The notes: generated by a model not told the origin, from the letters alone. DNA of 64,000 nucleotides from an uncultured Clostridia bacterium (GCA_937876205.1 CALEII010000004.1:9665-73664); one strand, 5' to 3'. Shown: positions 40,626-49,827, counted from the stretch's first letter. Made by a program: numbers and translations.

Positions 40626-40988
40626 ATCAACTAATGTAATTTCGCCCTCTTTATCTACGTGATATGTGTAAACATATCTTGAAGCAACATTTTTGCTTGC
40701 TACATGAGTGTACTCAAATGTGATGTTGACCGTGCCCTCACCGATTTCACGGAATGTGAATTTCTGTGAGCCTCCGCCACCTGAGAAGATTGCCGAGGTA
40801 TCAGGCTGATAACGGCTGCCTGAAAGCATCAGCACACCGGTTTCATCATAAGAATACTCCCAATAATAACCTGATGCAGGGTTTGCATAAAGCTCAACCT
40901 GAACCGTATCTGCACCAAAGCCCAGCAAACGTAGTATCGCAAACAAAAATGTCAGCAGCATTTTAAGATATGCAAATATCGTAGCCAT
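40617..40988 (-). CDS. Chagasin family (I42) cysteine peptidase inhibitor, membrane-anchored
   Basis: Protein of 123 residues. The start at 40988 follows AAAGGAG; an in-frame ATG at 41006 overlaps it. Residues about 5-25 are hydrophobic and may be an uncleaved anchor or signal. The rest matches the immunoglobulin-like I42 inhibitor fold: ANPASGYYWEY stands for the NPTTGYxW loop, GGGGSQKFTFR for the GxGG loop, and GEGTVNITFEYTH for the third loop (usually with R-P-W, here changed). These loops block papain-type cysteine peptidases. Bacterial members may protect against own or host proteases; no such peptidase gene is adjacent. Confidence 0.8.
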   Translation of the reverse strand: MATIFAYLKMLLTFLFAILRLLGFGADTVQVELYANPASGYYWEYSYDETGVLMLSGSRYQPDTSAIFSGGGGSQKFTFREIGEGTVNITFEYTHVASKNVASRYVYTYHVDKEGEITLVDIK

Positions 40989-41129
40989 ATGCAAACTCCT
41001 TTCCATTTTATTAGTTAATTATAGCAATAAAAAAGTCTTTTGTCAATTTAATTATTAAAAATTCATTCAAATATTCTTAATCATTCAGAATTATTTTTGC
41101 AATAAAAATCAGGAAAACACAAATATATC

Positions 41130-41158
41130 TTTACATTTTGGCTATAAATGTTTATAAT
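41130..41158 (+). promoter_or_regulatory. Promoter of large dockerin protein gene
   Basis: TTTACA (41130-41135), 17 bases, TATAAT (41153-41158). Confidence 0.7.
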
Positions 41159-41199
41159 GTATTATGAATATATATGTATCATTCCGGGAGGAAGAAAAA

Positions 41200-44100
41200 A
41201 TGAAAAAGAATCACGGCACTTTCAAAAGATTGATATCTCTTGTGCTGAGCGCTGCAATGCTTTTTTCGGTTGCGGCAACTGATGCTTTTGCCCAGGTCAG
41301 AAGCGGTGAAAAGCTGTCATTTGCAGTAATTTCAGGCATTTCATATGTTTCCGTTGAGAACAGAGGCAGCTACAACAGTGCATTTCTGCTTGATGCGGCA
41401 GCAAACGGATATCAGTATGAACAGATAGACTCAATTCTTGCAAGCACTTTTGATTCTCTGAAAACAAGAGTTGAAAAAGAGAAGCTTGAATATCTTTTTA
41501 TCAACGGACCTCTTACATACAGCGGTGAATACAGCAATCACGCTGCAGTTGCCGAAATGCTCAATAAGCTTGAGGCTGACACGGGAGTTAAAATTGCAGT
41601 CAGCTTTGCTGCAACAGATGTCAACAGCACCACAGCATCATCATTTGCAACAGGCAAAAGAACATATGTGACACCTGCAACATCAGCTCAGATAAGAACA
41701 CTCTATGCAAACCTCGGCTTTGACCTTGCAGACAGTGTATACAGCAAATACGACCAGTCAACTGCAGGTCTTTCATATGCTTTTGACATCGGCAACGGCT
41801 ACAGAGTGATTATGCTTGATGCCTCTTACTATGAATACACAAACGGCCACACAAAGGTCAGCGGAAAAATAGGCACAGAGCTCAGAAAATGGCTCAGCAC
41901 AGAGCTGACATATACAGAAGTTTCAGACAGAACTGCAATTGCCTTCTGCCCCTGGAGTCTTTCAGGCAGCAGTATTCTCGGCAATGACGGTTATATGACT
42001 GACGCTGACTATGTTGCAAATACCTTTGCTGATGCAGGTCTCAACTACATTTTCACCTCAGGTGCTGACAAAAATGACATTTCAGCTATAATTTCAGACA
42101 ACGGCAACATCATCTATGATGTCCAGTCTGCTTCTTTGGTTTCTTTCCCCAACACATACAGAGTCTGCACATTTGTTGACGAAAAAGCTCAGTTCGGAAT
42201 TGTTGATGCAGACGAAACAATGCCTATCGTATCCCGTGACGGCACAGAATATGCACAGCCCTACAGAGAGACTGCTTCTCTGAAAATACAGTATGCGGAT
42301 TACGACCTTGCAAGATACTGTGCAGATGCTATCAAGAACTATATTTCAAGCATTCTTATCCCCGGTGTGAAGCTTAACGGAACTCTTGAGGCATTTGCAA
42401 AGGCTCAGTACGGAATTTCACTCAAGGATTACATAAATGAGCTTATCGGCGGCGGTCTTAACATAATGGACACTATTGTAATCTTTGACGCAACAAATAT
42501 TATGAATATGCTTGAGGATATGTTCCAGCAGGCACAGTCAGTTTTCCTGCAGGATGATGATACTCTCGCAGACCTGTGCTACAACAGATTCAAAACAGCA
42601 TTCTCAGCTCAGATTTCATCTGAAAAATGCACAGCATTCCTTGACAGTTACGGTTTCGGCAGCAATGAAAGTGCAGGCACAGTCAACGACCTTCTCCTTT
42701 CAATGATTGTCTATTCAAAATGCGGCAATGAAGACGCATCTGAAGACAAGTTTATGCTTGAAGTCACAGACAGCTTCAGAAGCGGTGATCTTTTCACATT
42801 TGTTGCAAATATGCTCGGTGAAATAATCATAAGAGACCTTATTTTCAACGATATTCTTTCTCAGATAGAAATGAAGCCTCAGTATCTGCTCTTCTTTGAC
42901 GACACAGAGGATTCACTGGGCTACTATCTCCAGATTGCATTCAAAGCATACATTGCAATTCACGGCGAAAATCCCAGCGTAACGGGTGCAGTCAACAGCG
43001 TGCTCAAGGACGGATTTTTCAGAGAGTACGGCAAATCAATAGATGAAGTTATTGACTATTTCCTCAGAACCTACTACACGGAAGAAGACTGCGTGCTCAT
43101 AGGCGGTCAGATAGCAGATATTATTGAGACGTTCTTCACCGATGAGGACCCCGTTGCAAAGGGTGACTATGATATAGAATATGACGGTGATAAGGGTGCT
43201 GTATCTTTCGCAACAAAAGAGAATTTCAGACTCCCCACAATGATTACAATCACCCCCGGCAACGATACCACATCAGAAGCCTATATCACCTGGTACACCA
43301 AAGCCACCGTGACAGGCTCAGATATTGAAATCTACAGTGACAAAAACAGCACATTCTACGGCAAGCACTTTATCGGTGTTGACGGTGTCAAGACAGCCGT
43401 TGCAACAAAGGATACCGAAAGAACATCAGTTGCACTCGACCTCGGTTTTGCCGTGTTCGGTGAGAAAACGGAAGCATACAAGCAACACACAGTAAAAATC
43501 ACAGGTCTTGATGCAGGCTGCACATACTTCTTCAGAGTCGGTGACAGCGCAAAGGGCTGGTGGAGTGAAACTGCAAGCATCACAACTGCTTCTGACAGCG
43601 AAACTGTGACATTCATTCACGTTTCGGATTCTCAGGGCAACACAACAGAGGATTTTGACCTTTTCGGCAATGTGCTCGGTTGTGCAGAATACATTTATCC
43701 TGATTCGGATTTCATTCTTCATACGGGAAATTACGTGGACAACAACTCTGACATAAATCAGTGGCAGAGAATGCTTGACGGCATCTCAGATCACCTGCTT
43801 TCATCATACATCGTGCCCGTTGCAGGCAGCAACGACTCTCTTGATTCAATAAAGCAGAATTTTGCTGTCGGCTCATTCCTCGGTGATTCCTCAAAAACAG
43901 GTGCTTACTACTCATTCGACTACAATTTCATTCACGTGGCAGTGCTTGACTCAAACTGTGTCAATGAAGACGGCACACTTAAGGCAGAGCAGGTGGAATG
44001 GTTCAGAAAGGATATGTCTGAAACTGCAGCAAGATGGAAGTTTGTTGCAATCCACAACCCTGTTTACACAAACGGTGCTTTCATCCGTGAAGAAAACTAT

Positions 44101-44703
44101 GAGAACTATATGAACAATGTCACAGACCTTATGGAACAGTATGATGTGGACATTCTCTTCAGCGGCAGTGACGGTGTATATTACAGAACTGACGGAATGA
44201 AAAACAATGAAGTCTCTGACACTCCCAAGATTGCATTCCCCCACCAGATCAATTCATCCGTTTATTACAAGACAATTCCCAACCCCACGGGAACAATGTA
44301 CACATCAGTCGGCTCAGCAGGTGTACTTGGTGAAAGCAAGCATCAGATTTATAACACATCAGGACTTTTCCCTGAAACAGGCTTCAACTCAAATCCCAAG
44401 AATACTATGTTCACTGCTGTTGAAATTCTCGGCGACACAATTTATCTTACAACATACACTGTTGACGGTAACAGAGCATCAAAAATCGACAGTGTTTCAA
44501 TCAAGAAAAGCGCAACCGATATCGGCGACCTGAACTTTGACGGCAAGGTCACAGCAGCAGATGCAAGACTTATTCTTCGTTCATCTGCTCAGCTTCAGAT
44601 ACTCACAAAGGCACAGATGAGCGTTGCCGATATAAACGGTGACGGCAAGGTCAATGCACTCGATGCCCGTCTTGCTCTTCGTAAGGCTGCAGGTCTTGAT
44701 TGA
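41200..44703 (+). CDS. Large secreted dockerin protein with two degenerate metallophosphoesterase folds
   Basis: Exported protein of 1167 residues; start set by GGGAGG. Signal peptide to about residue 32. Domain 1 (about 38-340) follows the calcineurin-like family closely (NGPLTYSGEYSNHAAVAEML, TSAQIRTLYANLGF, LSYAFDIGNGYRVIMLD) but nearly every metal ligand is replaced: D-x-H is Gly46-x-Ser48, GD is Gly-Pro104, GNHD is AATD at 137-140, HH is Cys-Pro at 250-251, GHxH is GADK. A helical middle region follows (about 345-670). A purple-acid-phosphatase-type FN3 domain (about 682-800) precedes domain 2 (about 803-1040), where D-x-Q and His952 remain but GD is Gly-Asn844, GNHD is GSND at 876-879 and GHxH is GSDG at 989-992. 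A dockerin ends it (about 1108-1167). Confidence 0.88.
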   Translation: MKKNHGTFKRLISLVLSAAMLFSVAATDAFAQVRSGEKLSFAVISGISYVSVENRGSYNSAFLLDAAANGYQYEQIDSILASTFDSLKTRVEKEKLEYLFINGPLTYSGEYSNHAAVAEMLNKLEADTGVKIAVSFAATDVNSTTASSFATGKRTYVTPATSAQIRTLYANLGFDLADSVYSKYDQSTAGLSYAFDIGNGYRVIMLDASYYEYTNGHTKVSGKIGTELRKWLSTELTYTEVSDRTAIAFCPWSLSGSSILGNDGYMTDADYVANTFADAGLNYIFTSGADKNDISAIISDNGNIIYDVQSASLVSFPNTYRVCTFVDEKAQFGIVDADETMPIVSRDGTEYAQPYRETASLKIQYADYDLARYCADAIKNYISSILIPGVKLNGTLEAFAKAQYGISLKDYINELIGGGLNIMDTIVIFDATNIMNMLEDMFQQAQSVFLQDDDTLADLCYNRFKTAFSAQISSEKCTAFLDSYGFGSNESAGTVNDLLLSMIVYSKCGNEDASEDKFMLEVTDSFRSGDLFTFVANMLGEIIIRDLIFNDILSQIEMKPQYLLFFDDTEDSLGYYLQIAFKAYIAIHGENPSVTGAVNSVLKDGFFREYGKSIDEVIDYFLRTYYTEEDCVLIGGQIADIIETFFTDEDPVAKGDYDIEYDGDKGAVSFATKENFRLPTMITITPGNDTTSEAYITWYTKATVTGSDIEIYSDKNSTFYGKHFIGVDGVKTAVATKDTERTSVALDLGFAVFGEKTEAYKQHTVKITGLDAGCTYFFRVGDSAKGWWSETASITTASDSETVTFIHVSDSQGNTTEDFDLFGNVLGCAEYIYPDSDFILHTGNYVDNNSDINQWQRMLDGISDHLLSSYIVPVAGSNDSLDSIKQNFAVGSFLGDSSKTGAYYSFDYNFIHVAVLDSNCVNEDGTLKAEQVEWFRKDMSETAARWKFVAIHNPVYTNGAFIREENYENYMNNVTDLMEQYDVDILFSGSDGVYYRTDGMKNNEVSDTPKIAFPHQINSSVYYKTIPNPTGTMYTSVGSAGVLGESKHQIYNTSGLFPETGFNSNPKNTMFTAVEILGDTIYLTTYTVDGNRASKIDSVSIKKSATDIGDLNFDGKVTAADARLILRSSAQLQILTKAQMSVADINGDGKVNALDARLALRKAAGLD

Positions 44704-44712
44704 TATTTGTTA

Positions 44713-44741
44713 TTGACAAAGACATATTTTGATAATATAAT
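44713..44741 (+). promoter_or_regulatory. Consensus promoter of ceramidase-like gene
   Basis: TTGACA (44713-44718), 17 bases, TATAAT (44736-44741): perfect consensus. Confidence 0.88.
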
Positions 44742-44771
44742 ATATATACCAATTTAAGGAAGGTGTTTCCG

Positions 44772-46373
44772 ATGAAAAAAACTTTTAAGAAAGTTCTTTC
44801 AGTTATTCTTTGCATAATGCTCGTAACAGGCATTACTGCACCTGCTGCATATGCAGCTTATGACCCCACAGTTTCAGTCAATGAAGAAGTAAGCGGCTTC
44901 AACAAGGTGCTTTACAACGTTCTTGACGTTGTCATTGACAAGCTCGTCGGCGCTATCAACAGAATGATCCCCAATCCCCCCTCCTGGGTTAACAAGGCTG
45001 ACTATGTATCTGACGGCGTTATGAAGGGTACAGAAGAATTCCTTGACGCTCCCGCATTCGGTGCATACTGGTCAATGGGTTATGCAAACGCATCAATCCT
45101 CACAGGCAACGAAATGGACGGTAAGCACTTTGTAGGCGGCTCTCTTTCACTTTCAGACAAGGTTGTTACAGAAATCTACGATGACCTTCTTGTCAGAACT
45201 GTTGTTATGAGTGACAACTCCGGCAGAGGCAAGGTTGCTTTCGTTGTAGTTGACGCATACGGCCTCTCAGCAACAAGCGTCAGAGAAATCCGTGCAGCAA
45301 TGGCTGATTTCTGCGAGGCAAATGATATTGTAAGCCTTAATGTAGCAGTTCTTCATCAGCACAGTGCAGTTGATACACTCGGTATGAACGGCAGTATCCT
45401 CAAGGCTCTCGGCAACGCAGGCAAGGCTGACCCCGTCAACGGTATCAATGATGCTTATATGGCAAACCTTTATGCAAAAATCGAACAGACACTCACACAG
45501 GCTGTTGATTCAATGACAGCAGGTGTTCTTCTTCACGGCAGTGCTGATTTCTCAGAGTTTGTTACAGACAAGAGAGATCCTCAGGTGCTTGATGCTGAAT
45601 ATGACCGTTTCCGTTTTGTTCCCCTTGACGGCGGCAGAGAAATCTGGTTCACAACAAGTGCTGCTCACTGTGTAGGTAACGGCGCAGGCGGCACAGAGAT
45701 TACAGGTGACTACCCCTATTATATGGAGCAGTACATCAACGAAAAATACAACGCAGATTTCATTATGATTCTCACTGCAGAGCAGGGCACATCACAGGAT
45801 AGAGATACTCTCGATATTCCTGATGATGCTACAACTTCAGAATCACTTACAATTTACGGTGAGGCTCTTGCAGAAAGATTTGCATCAATCGACAACGAAG
45901 AGCTTGTTGCTCCCGTTCTCAACATTGCCCACAAAGAAACATTCTACACAATTTCAAACCAGATTCTTGTTTTCGCAGGCAAGATGGGACTTATCACAAA
46001 CAGTGTTGTTATTGACGACGGCAACTATCAGGTTATTTCAGAAATCGGCTATATGGAGCTTGGCACAGACATTGCTGTTCTCCTCGTTCCCGGTGAAATC
46101 GCAGCAGAGCTTGTTTACGGCGGTTGCCTTGCAGCTGATAAGGCATGGACAGGTACAGACTGGACATATGCTCCTATTGCTGAAACAGTCGGTGATAAGG
46201 AAGTTATCGTATTCGGTATCATAAACGACCAGATCGGTTATATCATCCCCGATAACGATTATATGGCACTTCTTGAGCCCTCAAACAAGAGCCTTGAGCT
46301 TGTTGCAACAGGCAGCAAGACAGCTTCAACAATGGTAAAAGACTTTGAAGCTCTCATCAGCTCAGTAGAGTAA
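44772..46373 (+). CDS. Secreted neutral/alkaline ceramidase-like protein
   Basis: Exported protein of 533 residues; start at 44772 after AAGGAAGGTG. Signal peptide 1-28 ends Tyr-Ala. After an ~60-residue leader, the body resembles the N-terminal zinc domain of neutral ceramidases: RTVVMSDNSGRGKVAFVVVDAYGLS near 135-160, LNVAVLHQHSAVDT near 186-199 in place of THTHSGP, ITGDYPYYMEQYI near 312-324 for the nucleophile region, and INDQIGYIIPDNDY near the C-terminus for the family's G-Y-x-P motif. Ceramidases cut the amide bond of ceramide. The fit is partial, so another amidase activity is possible. Monocistronic, strong promoter, clear terminator. Confidence 0.62.
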   Translation: MKKTFKKVLSVILCIMLVTGITAPAAYAAYDPTVSVNEEVSGFNKVLYNVLDVVIDKLVGAINRMIPNPPSWVNKADYVSDGVMKGTEEFLDAPAFGAYWSMGYANASILTGNEMDGKHFVGGSLSLSDKVVTEIYDDLLVRTVVMSDNSGRGKVAFVVVDAYGLSATSVREIRAAMADFCEANDIVSLNVAVLHQHSAVDTLGMNGSILKALGNAGKADPVNGINDAYMANLYAKIEQTLTQAVDSMTAGVLLHGSADFSEFVTDKRDPQVLDAEYDRFRFVPLDGGREIWFTTSAAHCVGNGAGGTEITGDYPYYMEQYINEKYNADFIMILTAEQGTSQDRDTLDIPDDATTSESLTIYGEALAERFASIDNEELVAPVLNIAHKETFYTISNQILVFAGKMGLITNSVVIDDGNYQVISEIGYMELGTDIAVLLVPGEIAAELVYGGCLAADKAWTGTDWTYAPIAETVGDKEVIVFGIINDQIGYIIPDNDYMALLEPSNKSLELVATGSKTASTMVKDFEALISSVE

Positions 46374-46389
46374 TACATAATTAAATCAG

Positions 46390-46424
46390 GATCTGACATC
46401 TCAGGATGTCAGATCTTTTTTATT
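46390..46424 (+). terminator. Terminator after ceramidase-like gene
   Basis: GATCTGACATC / GATGTCAGATC perfect 11-bp stem (46390-46400, 46405-46415) followed by TTTTTTATTTT. Confidence 0.93.
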
Positions 46425-46428
46425 TTAT

Positions 46429-46470
46429 AAACAATAATTTATAAAGGTGTTTTGGACAAATTATTGTTTG
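46429..46470. repeat. Dispersed palindrome copy D (degenerate), at prfA promoter
   Basis: Left arm AAACAATAATTTATA (46429-46443), long altered centre, right arm AAATTATTGTTT (46458-46469). The right arm runs directly into the TTGACA of the prfA promoter. Confidence 0.7.
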
Positions 46471-46496
46471 ACATTTATTCCATATAGTTGTATTAT
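46468..46496 (+). promoter_or_regulatory. Promoter of prfA operon
   Basis: TTGACA (46468-46473), 17 bases, TATTAT (46491-46496). The -35 overlaps the end of palindrome copy D. Confidence 0.82.
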
Positions 46497-46531
46497 TATA
46501 TATTGAGATATTGTTTTAACGGAGATTTCAG

Positions 46532-47602
46532 ATGCTTAATAAACTTATAAATGTTGAAAAAAGATTTGAAGAAGTGAACGCATTACTCTGCTCAGGTGAT
46601 GTAGCTTCTGATATAGAAAAATACACTGCTCTTATGAAAGAATTGAAGCAGCTTACACCAACTGTTGAAAAATTCAGAGAATACAAGGCTGCCGAAAGTG
46701 CTTTCAACGAAGCAAAGGAAATGCTCTCTGAAGGCGGTCTTGACAAGGACTTCAAAGAAATGGTTGAAGAAGAATACAAGCAAGCAAAAGCCGATATGGA
46801 GATATTTACGGAAGAACTGAAAATTCTGCTTCTGCCCAAAGACCCAAATGATGACAGAAATGTTATCGTTGAAATCCGTGGAGGTGCAGGCGGAGAAGAA
46901 AGCGCTCTTTTTGCCTATGACCTCTACAGAATGTACACAATGTATGCCGAATCCAAGGGATTTAAAATTGAAGTTCTCAATATTAACGAAACTGAGCTGG
47001 GCGGCATCAAAGAAATCAGCTTTATGATAAACGGTGAGGGTGCATATTCCCGTTTTAAATTTGAAAGCGGCGTTCACCGTGTTCAGCGTGTGCCCGAAAC
47101 AGAGTCAGGCGGCAGAATTCACACATCAACCGTTACCGTTGCAGTGCTTCCCGAAGCTGAAGCTGTTGAATTTGAGCTTAATGAAGCAGACCTTATCTAT
47201 GAAACATACCGTGCAAGCGGTGCAGGAGGTCAGAAAGTCAACAAGACATCTTCTGCCGTGCGTGTCATCCACGTCCCCACAGGTACTGTTGTTGAGTGTC
47301 AGGTTGAACGAAGCCAGTATCAGAATAAAGACAGAGCAACAGAGCTTCTGCGTGCGAGACTTTATGATGCAGAATGCCGTAAGCAGCAGGAATCAATAGA
47401 CGGCGCAAGGCGTTCACAGGTCGGCACAGGTGACAGAAGTGAAAAAATCAGAACTTATAACTTCCCCCAGAGCCGTGTTTCTGACCATAGAATAAATCTG
47501 ACTCTCTACCGGCTTGATGCAATTCTCAACGGCGACCTCGATGAAATTATCGACGCACTCATCACAGCAGACACTGCAGAAAAGATGAAAAACAACACAT
47601 AA
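46532..47602 (+). CDS. prfA: Peptide chain release factor 1
   Basis: Translation termination factor of 356 residues reading UAA and UAG. The catalytic GGQ is at 232-234 in SGAGGQKVNKTSSAVR. The codon-recognition loop region lies in RVPETESGGRIHTSTVTVAV (about 184-203), with P-E-T in place of the PxT motif. Lengths and order of domains are standard. ACGGAG precedes ATG. It leads an operon with the TsaC-CoaE fusion (12 bases on), lytic transglycosylase and M18 aminopeptidase. The usual partner prmC (release factor methylase) is not adjacent, though tsaC-type genes often follow prfA in Firmicutes. Confidence 0.97.
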   Translation: MLNKLINVEKRFEEVNALLCSGDVASDIEKYTALMKELKQLTPTVEKFREYKAAESAFNEAKEMLSEGGLDKDFKEMVEEEYKQAKADMEIFTEELKILLLPKDPNDDRNVIVEIRGGAGGEESALFAYDLYRMYTMYAESKGFKIEVLNINETELGGIKEISFMINGEGAYSRFKFESGVHRVQRVPETESGGRIHTSTVTVAVLPEAEAVEFELNEADLIYETYRASGAGGQKVNKTSSAVRVIHVPTGTVVECQVERSQYQNKDRATELLRARLYDAECRKQQESIDGARRSQVGTGDRSEKIRTYNFPQSRVSDHRINLTLYRLDAILNGDLDEIIDALITADTAEKMKNNT

Positions 47603-47614
47603 ACCGGTGATATA

Positions 47615-49246
47615 ATGAAATCAACAATAAAATTAAAAACCTGCGATATAAATAATGATATACAGGATATAACAACTGCCGCAGAAATTCTCAGAAACGG
47701 CGGTATAGTTGCCATACCCACCGAAACTGTCTACGGCCTTGCGGCAGATGCTTTCAACTCTGAGGCAGTATGCAGAATTTTTGAAGCCAAGGGCAGACCG
47801 CAGGATAATCCTCTTATTGTCCATATTTCTGACTTTGAACAGATTTATTCCATAGCAAGAGAGGTACCTGATACAGCAAAAAAGCTCGCAGAAAAATTCT
47901 GGCCCGGTCCTCTGACTATCATTCTGCCAAAAAAGCCTGAAGTTCCCGATGTGACAAGCGGCGGGCTTGATACGGTTGCTGTCAGAATGCCGTCACATCC
48001 CGTAGCAAACAAGATCATTGCGCTTTCCTGCCCTCTTGCAGCTCCGTCAGCAAATATTTCGGGATTCCCCAGTCCCACAAGCTTTGACCACGTTGAATCA
48101 GATATGACAGGCAGAGCAGATGCAATCTGTGACGGCGGTAATTGCGATTTCGGTGTTGAATCAACAGTAATAACACTCGCAACAGAAACTCCCGTGCTTC
48201 TCAGGCCCGGCGGAGTCACCCTTGATGAGCTTCGCAGCGTTCTCGGCAAGGTGGATGTCTCAGACGCCGTACTCAACCCTATGAAAAATGATGAAACTGC
48301 TGAATCACCGGGGATGAAATACAAACACTATTCACCAAAGGCTCACATTGAAATTGTCAGAGGCAATCTCTTTGAATTCATTTCTTACATCAACGAGGCA
48401 GACTGTGATGCAGTTCTTTGCTTTGAGGGTGAAGAGCCTCTTTTTAAAAACAAAATCACTGTCACCTTCGGCAAAAGCAACGATTCACTCTCTCAGGCAC
48501 ACAGACTTTTTGATGCTCTGCGTGAGCTTGATGAAAAAGGAGCAAAGAAGGTCCTTTCCCGTTCGCCTTCGGGAAGAGACATCGGTCTTGCAGTGTGCAA
48601 CCGTCTTTACAGAGCTGCTGCTTTCAGGTTTATAAATGCAATCACTCGGCCCATAGTCGGTCTTACAGGCCCCACAGGAGCCGGAAAAGGCTATGTTTCG
48701 AAATATCTTAAAGATATGGGCTGTTTCATCTGCGATACAGATAAAATTGCAAGAGAACTGACTGCAGAGGGCTCACAGTTTCTCAAAACGCTTGCTGAAA
48801 ACTTCGGCGATGACATTATCACAAGCAACACCCTTGACAGAAAGCTTCTTGCGGAAAGAGCATTTTCATCCAAAGAAAATCAGAAGCTTCTCAATTCACT
48901 TATGCACCCTGAAATCATAAGAATTGCCTATGAAAGATGTATGGAAGCCCTTGAAGAAGATGACGCTTTGGCTGCAGTTATTGATGCACCTCTCCTTTTT
49001 GAGGCAAACGGTGACAGACTGTGTGACACCGTAATAAGTGTGATTGCGCCGAAGGATATCCGTCTGCGCCGTATTATGGAGCGTGACGGAATAACCCGTG
49101 AGATGGCAGAAAAAAGAATGAGTGTTCAGAATGACGATGAATTCTACACTTCAAAATCAGAATTCGTTATTGTAAATGACGGTGAAACAAGCATCAGAAG
49201 GTCACTCAGACGCTTCAAAGAAAAATATCTCATACAGGTGATTTAA
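47615..49246 (+). CDS. Fusion of threonylcarbamoyl-AMP synthase (Sua5/TsaC) and dephospho-CoA kinase (CoaE)
   Basis: Single chain of 543 residues joining two housekeeping enzymes. Residues about 15-205 are the YrdC domain (IPTETVYGLAADA, KGRPQDNPLIVHI, APSANISGFPSPTSF), followed by the Sua5 linker SPGMKYKHYSPKAH and its C-terminal domain to about 340; this part makes threonylcarbamoyl-AMP for the t6A tRNA modification. Residues about 346-543 are a CoaE kinase, the last step of coenzyme A synthesis, with P-loop GLTGPTGAGKG at 349-359, IDAPLLFEANGD and RRIMERDGITREMAEKR. The P-loop ends in Gly where Ser or Thr normally follows Lys. The reading frame is continuous. It overlaps the next start by one base. 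Confidence 0.93.
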   Translation: MKSTIKLKTCDINNDIQDITTAAEILRNGGIVAIPTETVYGLAADAFNSEAVCRIFEAKGRPQDNPLIVHISDFEQIYSIAREVPDTAKKLAEKFWPGPLTIILPKKPEVPDVTSGGLDTVAVRMPSHPVANKIIALSCPLAAPSANISGFPSPTSFDHVESDMTGRADAICDGGNCDFGVESTVITLATETPVLLRPGGVTLDELRSVLGKVDVSDAVLNPMKNDETAESPGMKYKHYSPKAHIEIVRGNLFEFISYINEADCDAVLCFEGEEPLFKNKITVTFGKSNDSLSQAHRLFDALRELDEKGAKKVLSRSPSGRDIGLAVCNRLYRAAAFRFINAITRPIVGLTGPTGAGKGYVSKYLKDMGCFICDTDKIARELTAEGSQFLKTLAENFGDDIITSNTLDRKLLAERAFSSKENQKLLNSLMHPEIIRIAYERCMEALEEDDALAAVIDAPLLFEANGDRLCDTVISVIAPKDIRLRRIMERDGITREMAEKRMSVQNDDEFYTSKSEFVIVNDGETSIRRSLRRFKEKYLIQVI

Positions 49247-49824
49247 TGGCGAAAAAAAAGAAAAAACACGGCTGCACTTCACTTATAATATTTATTCTTG
49301 CGGGAATTATCGTTCTTCTTGGCGGTAAAATAACATATGAAGCAGCTCAGGAATTTCTCTATCCCAGAAAATACACTGAGTATGTTGAGAAATACAGTGA
49401 GGAATACGGCATCAGTGAAATTCTTGTTTATGCTGTCATTCATACCGAAAGCGGATTTGACCCCGATGCAGTATCAAATGCAGGTGCCATTGGTCTTATG
49501 CAGATGACAGAAGACACCTTTGACTGGCTTTTAACAAAAACAGGTGAGGAATATGTATTTGAAGACCTGTTCACACCTGAAATCTCAATAAAATACGGCG
49601 CTTATTTTCTCTCACTGCTTCAGGATGAATACGAAATCACCGCAACCGTTGCCGCCGCATACCACGCAGGAATGGGTAACGTGTCATCGTGGCTGGCAAA
49701 TCCTGAGCACTCAGATGATGGTCAGCGGCTTAAAAATATTCCCATTTCAGACACGGCACATTATGTGGATAAAATAATGAATGCAATTGAAAAATATAAC
49801 AGTATTTACTATACGGAGGAATAA
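49246..49824 (+). CDS. Membrane-anchored lytic transglycosylase (SLT family)
   Basis: Cell wall enzyme of 192 residues. A basic N-terminus (MAKKKKKHG) and one membrane helix (about 12-30) anchor it with the domain outside. The SLT lysozyme-like domain (about 45-185) has catalytic Glu68 in HTESGFDPDAVSNAGAIGLMQM, and AAYHAGMGNVSSWL near 144-157 as the second conserved block. It cleaves the MurNAc-GlcNAc bond with anhydro ring formation. It overlaps the fusion gene by one base (ATAATG context gives TAATG) and is three bases from the aminopeptidase gene. Confidence 0.92.
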   Translation: MAKKKKKHGCTSLIIFILAGIIVLLGGKITYEAAQEFLYPRKYTEYVEKYSEEYGISEILVYAVIHTESGFDPDAVSNAGAIGLMQMTEDTFDWLLTKTGEEYVFEDLFTPEISIKYGAYFLSLLQDEYEITATVAAAYHAGMGNVSSWLANPEHSDDGQRLKNIPISDTAHYVDKIMNAIEKYNSIYYTEE

Positions 49825-49827
49825 AAT

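Noticed and set aside
46592..47077. 161-codon open frame antisense to prfA
   Set aside because: It lies wholly within a clear prfA gene, encodes a Phe/Cys-rich sequence unlike any family, and lacks a ribosome site; a codon-bias shadow.
47845..48324. 159-codon open frame antisense to the TsaC domain
   Set aside because: Contained in the conserved YrdC domain on the other strand; Ser-rich composition typical of a shadow frame.
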